A model generated the notes under the pieces. It was given only the letters and a program-made list of their open reading frames with translations. It was not told the DNA's origin and ran no database searches. 64,000 nt of DNA from Phlegmacium glaucopus (lineage: Eukaryota > Basidiomycota > Agaricomycetes > Agaricales > Cortinariaceae), in assembly GCA_015039465.1 (NCBI GenBank), contig MU130566.1:178335-242334 (forward strand), read 5' to 3'. Position 1 is the stretch's first letter. Each line of letters starts with the position of its first letter. Below are positions 10,177 to 19,891 of the stretch, one piece after another. The translations under genes were made by a program, and so were the position numbers.

Positions 10177-12761
10177 ATGGCAAAACCTCTCAATATTCTG
10201 AAGAAAAGGCTTGAAAATTTTACAAAAAAAATCAAGGATCGCAAAGAAACATGAGGACTTTACACTCCCCCACATTGTCCGGCCAGAATTCCACTGGACT
10301 GACCGGACTCTGCTGGACTCCAGAAAAGTCTGGTCAGAGTCCGGTCAGAGTCCGGTGGAAGTCCAGTGGAAGTCTGGCGGAAGTCCGGTAGAAGTACAAA
10401 ACATGCCTGTATCCCCTCCTAACCTAAGAATGCGCTACCGCACAGACAGAAAATATCCCCATCCCTAAATATTAATCCTAAGCCCTAAATCTAAATAAAA
10501 CCCTAAGTCTAACCTCTAAATCTAAATATAACCCTAAATTCTATCAAAAGTCCGGTGGACTGTGACCAGACATACAGTCCAGGCATTTTTCTACTTTCAC
10601 CGGACTCTCACCGGACTTTTACCAGAATTTTAGTGGAGTCCGCCGGACTCTGGCTGGACAATGTGGGGGACTGTAAAGTACACAGAAACATTAACTACAA
10701 AGCTTTCTCAAGGGGAAACCATCTCATCAACAGACGAGAAGTGGTTGGATAATGAAGCAAATACCGTTGATGAGGAAAATTTTTTGCAAGACTTAGAGTC
10801 TGCCTCCAACTATGAAAGGGGGCTCAGAAGACTTGACAAAGGTGGCAAAGCAATTGTGAAGAAACTGAAGGAGTGGGCAGGAGATTTAGTTAAGGGGGGA
10901 GTAAAAAAATGGAAATGTATGAAACCTCCTTATCCATAGAAAACTAATCACTAAAGTTTGGTTTTAGTGTAGGTTCTGAACATGAGAAGACTCCCAAAGA
11001 ACCGGTGAAGAAGTCCAGCCACTACCACCACCTCCCGTTTTCACTAAGAAAAAGAATGCTATGTTAGCACAACAAATAGAAATTTTAGATTGGTACCACA
11101 AGAACAGCCAAAACCAAACTGCTACAGCAAAACATTTTGCACCAAAGTACCCCAATCTTCAACTTAAACAGCCATTGGTTTCATGTTGGGTGAAGGACAA
11201 AGTTAAATGGCATGAGCAATGGGAGCAAGTTAACAAGAAAAGCAACTGCAATGCCAAGCAAACCCGACAAACCAAGCACCCAGAAGTTTCTGAGATGATG
11301 GATCTCTGGGTTTCAAAAGCAATGGCAGACAGGATTTTGCTGACTGGGGATGTTCTTCAACAGAAATGGAATGCATTTGCAGATTTGGTTGGAATTCCGA
11401 AAGATGAAAGGCTGAATTTGAGCAATGGCTGGCTGGGACGCTTTAAGGATGGAAATGGCTTGAAGGAGGCAAGGCAACATGGGGAGGCTGCATCAGCCAA
11501 TGCAAATACTGTGGAAAACGAGAGAAAGTGAATCCAAGAACCTATTGCAAAGTATGGATACCAGCTACATGATATCTTCAATATGGATGAAACAGGCCTA
11601 TTTTATGCATATGCACCTATTTTCAACATCCCAATATTGTCATTGACTCCAAAATCATGTAGAATGGCACCGGACAGAGGCATATCAGATAGTAAACAAT
11701 CAGGAGTCAAAGGGAATAAAATCAGAATAACATACGCCTTCACTTTGAATGCTGATGGGTCTGAGAAGCTTCCACCATTCATTATTGGCAAAGCAGCACG
11801 TCTGTGAGCTTTCAACAAAAAGTCTGGCCATCAACTTGGGTTTTATTACTGAAACAATGCAAAGGCATGGATGACGGCTTACCTTTACCAAGAGTGGATT
11901 TGGCAATGGGATTGTGAACTTTCAGAAAAGAGATGCAACATTCTTCTTTTACAGGACAATTTCTCTGGCCATATTGTTCCTGATGACCTTCAGAACATAT
12001 GTGTTGAGAACTTTGAGCCAAATCTTACTGTGCACATTCAACCCAAAGATCAAGGCATCATCCGCTGCTTTAAAGCTCACTACCAGGCCAGGTTCATCCA
12101 AAGAGCGGTTGATTGCTATGACGAAGGCATAACCCCCTCCAAAATCTACAATATCAATCAACTGCAGGCATTGTGTCTTGCAGACCTTGCTTGGTGTGAT
12201 GTTGATACCACAACCATCTGGAACTGCTGGCGTAAAGCAGGTATTTTGCCAGAAATGGACTTGTCTTCATCCAACACAAACCAGCCTTCAATTCCCATCT
12301 CTTCCCTACTCCACAATTCATCTCACCAAATGGATCCAGTTGCACATGCAGAGAGGGACATTGAGGCCACCCTTGATGATTTGGTTGTGATGGGGGCTCT
12401 TCAGAAAACAAACTGAATGGACCTCGAATCCTTGCTTAACCCAGCTGACAAATCTTCCACCTTAAAGGAAACATCTGACCAAGAAATCTATGAAGTGGTT
12501 ATGGAAGCCATTGAGGCACATGAGAACATGGAAATAAATGGTTCAGATGATGTTGATGATGAAATTCTGTCTGAGCCTCGTCCTACTCATTGTGATGTCC
12601 TCAAGGCTGCTTCAACCATACATAAATATGTGGAGGACTTGAATGACCCCATTGCTCACAAGATGGAATCAATTTTAGGATCATTCAACACGAAGCTCCA
12701 CCTTGAACAGACCGAAAACATGAAAAGTACAACTTTAACTGACTTTTTTCGGAAGGTGTAG
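10177..12761 (+). pseudogene. Pogo/Tigger transposase (CENP-B HTH + DDE), decayed
   Basis: The ATG at 10177 starts MAKPLNILKKRLENFTKKI. The frame is split by the MITE at 10253-10683 and resumes exactly in frame when the MITE and one copy of its 8-bp duplication are ignored. An intron follows near 10913-10990. From 11061 come an N-terminal helix-turn-helix (IEILDWYHKNSQNQTATAKH), a CENP-B-type DNA-binding domain (LLTGDVLQQKWNAFA, WLGRFKDGNGL), and the DDE domain. Its acidic residues sit in NMDETGLF (about 11582), LLQDNFSGH (about 11950) and PKDQGII (about 12040), the DDD arrangement of pogo. The protein ends TTLTDFFRKV, close to a PCNA-interaction box. Four TGA codons (11529, 11805, 11850, 12414) lie where Arg is usual in this family, and no other stops occur. 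Confidence 0.88.
10253..10683. mobile_element. 431-bp MITE (ACTTTACACTCCCC family) nested in pogo
   Basis: Perfect 8-bp target duplications AGAAACAT flank it at 10245-10252 and 10684-10691. The terminal inverted repeats contain ACTTTACACTCCCCCACATT on the left and its near-complement on the right. Inside the ends are degenerate GTCCGGT/GTCCAGT direct repeats facing each other, and the middle (about 10440-10550) has loosely repeated CCCTAAAT motifs. A second member with the same ends and its own 8-bp duplication lies at 44670-45112. The 8-bp duplications point to a hAT-like mobiliser (inference). No coding capacity. Confidence 0.85.
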
Positions 12762-12780
12762 ATTTATTATACATATTAGT

Positions 12781-14317
12781 GGGGGTGACCACTGCCCGAG
12801 TTACGTGACATCATGTCACACCGGCGTCACGTAGGTGTCACACATGAAATATTGAGACATGGCTCTCATTCCTCACACAACATTTAATAGGATGTTTTTA
12901 AGTTGAAAATGGTACATAAAGAGTAGTTTGAATCAGAAACTGCAAGTTGAATACAACCAATATATTTCTTTGTGGCCATAATGATGATTCCCCTGCTAAA
13001 TCTGAGTGCTGAGATGTCTACCCTTTATAACTCTCCAGCACCTCAAATCTGAGACTTGTTTTGCTGGAATAAATTATTCTAAATGTTATTATGAACATTT
13101 CTATCAGGTTAGAAATTTTATATTTGTCCATTGAGGTCATTATTTCAAGGTATATGCATCATTATCTTATGCTTACAGTGTGAAATTAAAAATTCTGAGC
13201 TGATAGGCATGTTAAGAATCAAAAAATACATATATTATGTCACCAAAACTAGTTGCAAAAGTGCATTGGTGAAATGTTATAAGAGCCACTACTTTTTCTG
13301 CCCATTTTAGGTGGGCACAGAAGTATTTATTCAATAAAGAAGTGGATAATGGATGTGGAGATGGAGTTTTGGCTCAGATATATGGTGGTTTGAGAGGAAA
13401 GGAGATTAAGCCATGAAGCAAAGGTGCTATGTGTTGCATACAGCCATGTTCATTTTTGGGGTGGCTGTGCCCACCAGAAAAAGTAGTGGCTCTTATAACA
13501 TTTCACCAATGCACTTTTGCAACTAGTTTTGGTGACATAATATATGTATTTTTTGATTCTTAACATGCCTATCAGCTCAGAATTTTTAATTTCACACTGT
13601 AAGCATAAGATAATGATGCATATACCTTGAAATAATGACCTCAATGGACAAATATAAAATTTCTAACCTGATAGAAATGTTCATAATAACATTTAGAATA
13701 ATTTATTCCAGCAAAACAAGTCTCAGATTTGAGGTGCTGGAGAGTTATAAAGGGTAGACATCTCAGCACTCAGATTTAGCAGGGGAATCATCATTATGGC
13801 CACAAAGAAATATATTGGTTGTATTCAACTTGCAGTTTCTGATTCAAACTACTCTTTATGTACCATTTTCAACTTAAAAACATCCTATTAAATGTTGTGT
13901 GAGGAATGAAAGGCCATGTCTCAACATTTCATATGTGACACCTATGTGATGCCAGTATGACATGGTGCCACATAACTCAAGTATTGGTCACCCCCAAACT
14001 TAAAGGGACAGAAGATATTTCAGAGTCTGGGGAGGAATTTGACTTCTCAGAAGAAGGAAATGAGGATATGGGAGTCATGGGAATCGGGATGATGATTAGG
14101 TAGTTTATGTCACTTTAACTTAGTTATTTGGACAATAAATTATGATTTTAAAGCTTCTAATATATTTTAACACTTTTTTACACTAAAAAGAATCAAGGTA
14201 AAGCATGCAAAACTGAGTGAGCAACAAAAGATTCATGTGTTTCACAGTTTGTCACGCTTTTGGCTGTGTGACGTGACGTGACGCTCCCGCAACCATAACA
14301 GGAGGTGGTCATCCCCA
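12781..14317. mobile_element. Foldback element with 530-bp inverted arms, nested in pogo
   Basis: Perfect 8-bp duplications ATATTAGT lie at 12773-12780 and 14318-14325. The left end reads GGGGGTGACCAC and the right end is the near-complement GTGGTCATCCCCA. Inside, the left arm (12781-13320) and right arm (13465-13995) are long, nearly identical inverted repeats around a 144-bp spacer; a third copy of the terminal motif closes the element at 14317. The tail 13996-14317 holds a short acidic frame (GTEDISESGEEFDFSEE) of unknown origin. Outer arm sequences keep several CpG sites on the left where the right arm has TpG/CpA. It sits 20 bp after the pogo transposase stop codon. Confidence 0.85.
13321..13464. 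repeat. Spacer (loop) of the foldback inverted repeat
   Basis: This is the unpaired 144-bp segment between the two 530-bp arms (12781-13320 and 13465-13995). The left arm carries about 10 extra bases (CCCATTTTAG) next to the loop. A transcript through this region would fold into a hairpin of about 530 bp, a plausible source of small RNAs. Confidence 0.75.
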
Positions 14318-14486
14318 ATATTAGTATCTTAGTCTATTGCAGCATGTAGAATTTTTTCCTGATTTTTGCTGATTTTTTGACAATTTTTAAAAGCTATTTT
14401 TAACTTACCCCCTGTAATCCATAACCCCTCATAACCCATACTTTAGGCTGTCCACTGAAGGGTATGGGTTAAGAGGGGTTCAACTG

Positions 14487-15576
14487 TACTTGTATCATCC
14501 TACGTACCCAAACTCTCCACTATTACAATATACCTCATTCCTATTTGATCATCGGAACTAAGTGTTTCTGACTCCCCAACAAGTCGGTTTCCACTGTGGT
14601 AGTCTCAGGCAGATAACATCATGATTTTTATATCCTTAACAAAAGGCACCTTTCATAGATTTTGATAGATAGAATTATTCTAAACATAAATTTTCATGAA
14701 TTCACGCTGAAACCTCACTCAATTCTTATTTTTGAGCTCACAATGGTATGTTTGGACTCAGTACAACCAATTTGAACCAAAACTAAACTTAGGGTTCATT
14801 CCAAGCCGCCATGTTTGTTGCACAAATAGAGCCTTTTAAAGTAAACCCATAGGATGTTTGTGAATTTCTTCCTCCTCCACTTCTCCCTCATTTACCATAC
14901 AGCTTGGCTAATGCCTTCATTCAATCTTAATTTATCTCACACTGCCTTTTGATTATTTTTGTCCTAAAATCCAACTGTACTTCTTTCGAGCTTCAGCCAA
15001 TAACCACTTGTGACACACTTAATAAAAATTTCTAATCACCCTTTCAGTTTGAAAAAAGGACCATATTTTCTAACATACAAAGAAACATTCTATGTAAATT
15101 TTATCAAAGTAGAGTGTAGACTGTGTAGTCGTGGGTCAAACATGATCTTTGTTTTCGGCAGTTTGTCCCTTGTGTCCGGTTCCCGTACCGGAGAAAGGGC
15201 TTGCTCGGAACCCAAGGTTTACAAATTTTGAGGCGGAGTTTTGACTAAAGGCTATAGAATCAGAACTTCGACTAATCGGCACGTAGGAACCGGACCCTAG
15301 GCACATACTTTCGGAATTCTAAACAGAGTTGAATTCCTGTGGAAACACAACCAACCCGGTGCCAGCAGTGCAGCTGGAAACTTTCCATTGTACAATGATT
15401 ACTACTGCTCGAAATAAATATCTATAGACTGGCCTGGGGCCAATCCAAGGACCAAGAGGTCGTGTTATCGATAATTATTAATCATATATACACAATTAAT
15501 AATGCAAAAAAAATAAAGGCTCAAGAGGACTCAAAAACATCAATCGATCATCGACCAATACATAGGTGGTATACCG
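14487..15576. other. No gene; passage from repeats to host DNA
   Basis: From 14487 to about 15110 the sequence is AT-rich and lacks CpG. From about 15120 onward CpG becomes frequent (for example CCCGTACCGG near 15180), marking the edge of the host gene block. Nothing coding was recognised. The motif GGTGCCAGCAGTG at 15358-15370 matches the end of the transposon at 55402-56412 but has no visible partner here. Confidence 0.5.
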
Positions 15577-17190
15577 TCAAAGGAACCGATTCGAACGCGC
15601 AGGAAATCCTTTCGCCATTCGAAGCATCACTACATTCGCCGTTAAACTAGAAAACTGGGGAATAACCACCAAAAAATCAGATTCCAGTCCCCCAATAGAG
15701 AATTGACCAAAAAAAAAAAGATTTACTCACCCCATTCCCAACAAAAACCTCCGCCTTATCTACGGCCAAAGCCATATCAACAGCCACGTTTACGAGACGT
15801 TGTTCTGGATTGAGAAAAGAATCTATATCGGGCGTACTAGACACGCTTTTCCAACGATCTGCTTGCAGAGCGGACGAGAGAGTGGAGATGTATGAAGGCC
15901 ACGCATTCGTCATGATATAGACTTGCGTTAATGGTGATGGATACTCTGCTCTTATCTCATTCAAACGGTGTACAATCTGCGGTATAGTCGGAAGGCAATG
16001 TTGAAGATACTCATCAACGGTTGAGTTAGAGTCGAAGGAGTCAACCAGGCCGTCGAATTGATTGAAACCCATGTAGGTTGAGCCCCATTTCGCAAGGCGA
16101 AGACAATGGCGTTTATAATCTCCTCTTCGTAGATGGATTGCAATTACACCGGGGGCGATATGATTTGATGTATGCGTGGATGAGAAAAGATGTGTGACAG
16201 TTTTTTGAAGAGCAGAGTTGATGAGAGGTGACCAAGTGAAATTAGCAAGTATGGGGGAGTCTCGGAGATCGGGGAAAAGTGGGAGAATACGTGGAGAGCC
16301 AAAAAAGCTAGAATGTTGAAGAGGTTATAGAGTGACGATGGTTCCGAAATAAATACACTGACTTTGCATCGAAAACGCGACTTTTCTCCTCTCTGATTTG
16401 AAGACAAGAGATGTGGCGTACGTCATCTTCGTTGAGCCGTTTCCGCCACCAATTCACAATGTCTACTCCATTTGCTTCTTCTCCTACGGATGATGATGAA
16501 TATGTAATGGACACTCTTGATTTAGGAGGGCAGATATATTCAAAGTAATCTGTTGAGATGGCTCGGTGCATGGATGTTGGCACATCACCGCCGGCGCTTG
16601 GGCCGGATATGAAGGCGTTGAGCGGAATGTGCGTTGGACGCAGGGCGAAATCGTACAACGTGTAGGGAGTGGGAAGGTGAGACCAAACGTAATCGTCGAA
16701 AACGAATGTACGATTCGTAGCATAAGCGACGTATGAAGTGAGGAGGCTGTGTTGGGTTTCTGATCAGCATTCAACCATGTAGAAAGAAACAGACGTACAT
16801 TTCCTGAAGAATATTATTGAATCCATGACCCCACATGTGGTCGGGAAAACTGAGGTACTTCTCATCGTAAGCCCCTGATAGTTTGGACTCCACCCCCTTC
16901 GACCAATTATGTTGTGGCAGTGTGTTTTCATACGCTTGGATGCCTCTGAAGGATGGCGGTATCCCTCCATATACGAGGACCAGCATGCAAAGGATAATCG
17001 GTATGAGGCATAGAACGACTAGTATTCGTTTCGGCGACGGAAGAAAACGACGGCCCCGGCATGATGTTGGCAAGAAGAGAAGTAAAAATGAGTAGACAGA
17101 GGGGCAGGACCACTTTTGTTGAAAGCGTACGCGCTGGCTTGAATTTGACGCCAATAACAACTCATATTCTTCGAGATTCATCTCTTCCAT
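15577..17190 (-). CDS. O-fucosyltransferase-like type II membrane protein
   Basis: Four exons (17190-16799, 16746-16363, 16307-15731, 15654-15577) join in frame to 476 residues with canonical introns. An N-terminal cytoplasmic tail is followed by a single hydrophobic anchor (ILVVLCLIPIILCMLVLVYG, about residues 45-65), so it is probably a Golgi/ER type II protein. The lumenal part has YLSFPDHMWGHGFNN, then IAIHLRRGDY with a nearby HC. That HxRxGD-like motif is the GDP-fucose-binding signature of O-fucosyltransferase-type GT65/GT68-like enzymes. The C-terminal FVGNGFSSLTANVVMLR fits the same fold. Many Agaricomycetes carry paralogues of unknown acceptor (recall). An in-frame ATG also exists at 17241 and would add 17 residues; the shorter start was chosen because the downstream EEYELLL block is what I associate with the family's beginning. 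Confidence 0.85.
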
Positions 17191-18225
17191 GGTGCTGTCC
17201 GTGCGCCGTTTTGGAATCTTTCTGGTGAAAAAAGAGAACATCAAGTCCGCAGTTAGAAGAAGCCCTGAGAAGGACAAATAAATAAATACTTCAAAAGTGT
17301 CATACTCCCATCAAATTCTTTGCACGTGTACTTTGCGGTGAAGTAGGTATGACAGCAAGCATGGAATCCCCTACGTTCATACGGAAACATACGGACAGAC
17401 CAGAAAAATGGTTCCGCCTGGCAGCAAGCCTCAGCAAGCTCGTGACCAATTTTTATCCGGATCTCACGAGCCGTTCTCCGGAAAATGTCCATATAAAGGA
17501 AATGTCCCTGAGATTGTGGCAGTACACCAAAAAAATCTATAGCCTTAAGGAAATTAGTGACAATTCTGAAAATATTTGAGTGAGTAGATCTCCATAAAAA
17601 CCAGTGGGTCTCCTGAGAACACTAAACAATCTACGGAGCCCATTAAAAAATATTCGACCGGTTACAAAATGGCTCACCTTTTGAGCCGTCTTGTAGCCAG
17701 TTGAATATCTTTACACAGTCGATCTACTATCTTCAGAATTGTAGCTAATTTATTTGAGGCTACAGATTAAAATATTGAAAATTGATTGGCTCAGCCGGAC
17801 AAACACGGAATTCGCATCGACAAATTCTCAACAATTTGTAATTAAATATTTGACTATTTTAACACAGTACGCAAATATTCCTTCTTCCTTATCTTGCCAT
17901 CTAACAAAACGCATAATTGACGCACAAGTTATCTCATATAATAATAACCCACTACCCAGTAAGGTAAAATGGGGTAGAAAAATAATAAGAGCACTTAAAA
18001 TGGAAAGCTTAGCACAAGCGCCGGAAATCCAACACATCGCTGCTGGTGGAATGGCGCAGCGAGATATGTGTTCAGTTGGTGACGTCATGACACGTGACCA
18101 AAAAATTTCTCATATCGGAGTACGAAAAAAGGCTCAGATGGGATATATGAAAAAGCGATAACGATGCCAATCGTGGCTCGTCTTCCAACCCCCACTGACC
18201 TTCCACACTCACTTTCTCTTTCTCC
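17191..18225. other. Intergenic region between divergent host genes
   Basis: This holds the 5' flanks of the O-fucosyltransferase-like gene (left) and the RRM gene (right). Open stretches at 17349-17579 (+) and 17754-18161 (+) lack motifs. The latter starts with TTG only. Pyrimidine-rich sequence at about 18180-18225 (TTCTCTTTCTCC before the ATG) is the likely core promoter/5' UTR of the RRM gene, as is common for highly expressed fungal genes. Confidence 0.5.
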
Positions 18226-18863
18226 ATGTCTACAAAGGTTTATGTTGGGTCAGTCTCAATCTTTGATATCCTTTCTTGTATAGTTGATCTGATCAACCTT
18301 TGATACCAGAAATCTCAGTTGGAACACAAACGACGACTCACTTCGCGATGTAAGCAAAAAAGTCTTCTCAAACTTTTTTTTTTGTCCTTACTATTTTCTA
18401 CTTATCACTATAGGCATTCACGCAATGCGGTAATGTCGTTGACGTAGGTCGACTGCTTTCTTTTTTCTTTTTTTAGTGCTGATGTTAGCATACGTAGGCT
18501 ATCGTAATGCGTGATCGCGAGACTGGCCGCTCCCGTGGATTTGCTTTTGTGACATTTTCTAGCAGCACTGAGGCTGATGAAGCTGTTGCTAACCTGAACG
18601 AATCTGAGCTCGATGGCAGGCGTATTAGGTGTAACCTTGCGAATGAAAGGCCATCTGGCGGCGGAGGTGGAAGAGGCGGAGGTGGAGGTGGAGGACGAGG
18701 TTCGTTCATTCTACTAACCTAGTCCACTACTTTTATCTTATAATGATTCTCTCTAGGTGGCTATGGCGGCGGTGGCAATGGCGGTGGTGGATATGGTGGT
18801 GGTGGATATAGCGGTGGTGGCGGTGGTGGATACAGCGGCGGCGGCGGCGGCGGAAGATACTGA
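18226..18863 (+). CDS. Glycine-rich RNA-binding protein (single RRM)
   Basis: Five exons (18226-18248, 18310-18349, 18414-18443, 18498-18699, 18757-18863) give 133 residues with no frame break. Residues 1-80 form one RRM: the RNP2 motif is KVYVGNLSW and the RNP1 motif is RGFAFVTF, with the usual GRRIRCNLA end. The C-terminal third is [18 protein letters not shown] low complexity ending in GRY. This is the plan of small glycine-rich RNA-binding proteins (GRP7/CIRBP type), which bind mRNA and are often stress- or cold-induced. The first three exons are very short, so the 5' end is easily missed by gene finders. A pyrimidine tract precedes the ATG. Confidence 0.93.
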
Positions 18864-19891
18864 AGCGGAATCAGCAAGGGGATCAAGTCGTGAAAAAAAC
18901 AGTAAGTAACTGCTTCTATACTCGCTAGCCTTTTCTAATTTAGCCAACAGAGTTTCTGGTGAGTATAGATCCTAGGTGGGGTTACTTTCATGGTACTCCC
19001 CATCACCCAGCGCCTAGACCTCTTTTTCCCCTGACCCATATGTAAACAGCCATCATCTCTTAGTTTATACCACTTGATTATTACGATGTAGGTAGCTGTC
19101 TCCATCTTTGTTTGTTATGTTTGTTTGTTTCGGTTGAATTGATAAAATGTGTCTCTCAAGTCAACAAGTGGAGCACTGTTGAGACTTTTGAGTCCTTGCA
19201 TGTAAATTTGTATCGATTATGTAACTCAAAAGTACGACTGTGCAATCAATGCCCTGGGATTCAAGTGTGAGAGAACGTTCTTGGAAGCCATACTCAAAGC
19301 CTGAGCGCTGAGCCTCGGACAGGGGGCTTCATTTTTAAGATCGTATATTCGATGTAATAAAGATAAAAAAAATCTACATATCAACCGTGAGCTTAGATGC
19401 GCTGTCACCATTTGGAAAAAGCCACCAAACATACTTGTTGGCTGGGTTCTGTACAACTCATCATTAAATTGAAACTGTGCCACGGCAGCGGCTCAGGCAG
19501 CTTTTGAAAAAGCCCGGCCTCCCCGGCTCGGCTATTAGTACTTGAATCTGATTGAAGATGGGATATCCATCTAGGCATAGATAATAGTTGAATATGTAGA
19601 CCAAATGTATACATACGAAGTATTTTGTCAGGTTTCCTTGAGAAATAGATTATTCACATTTACCAAGAAGCGCTCGGCAAGCGCCCAGTGGCGCTACGTG
19701 ATATATACGAGTTTGGATAATTCTCCTCAATTCTCCCCAGTTTTAAATGTAATTTCTTCGCCTTATCATAAATAGGGAAGGGGTATAACATTACATATAC
19801 AAGTCGATCACAACATTGTGTACCATATACAAATAAACAATTGCTTCTAACTTCACAAAAGGCGCTTCCACTGGCATAACATACATAATCG
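18864..19891. other. 3' flanks of convergent genes; no gene seen
   Basis: This contains the 3' UTR of the RRM gene (T-rich around 19100-19140) and the terminator side of the F-box-like gene. Minus-strand open stretches at 19226-19614 and 19660-19923 lack motifs. A GC-rich patch near 19480-19530 is the only compositional change. Confidence 0.45.

Larger units (their letters stand above)
9872..14486 (+). mobile_element. Pogo/Tigger-type DNA transposon, complete ends
   Basis: The element begins CAGTTGAACCCCTCTTAACC at 9872 and ends with its inverse complement at 14486. TA dinucleotides lie directly outside both ends (9870-9871 and 14487-14488), the target duplication of the Tc1-mariner-pogo group. 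Subterminal regions carry repeated ATAACCC/CCCATA motifs at both ends. It encodes one transposase on the plus strand, now broken by stops. Two other elements have inserted into it: a 431-bp MITE at 10253-10683 and a foldback element at 12781-14317. Without these and their duplications the element would be about 2.6 kb, a normal size for Tigger-like elements. Confidence 0.92.

Noticed and set aside
17754..18161. A 135-residue plus-strand frame upstream of the RRM gene
   Set aside because: It begins only at TTG, has no recognisable motif and lies in the likely promoter region.
18753..18947. Minus-strand Ala/Thr-rich open frame
   Set aside because: It is the complement of the glycine-rich tail of the RRM gene.
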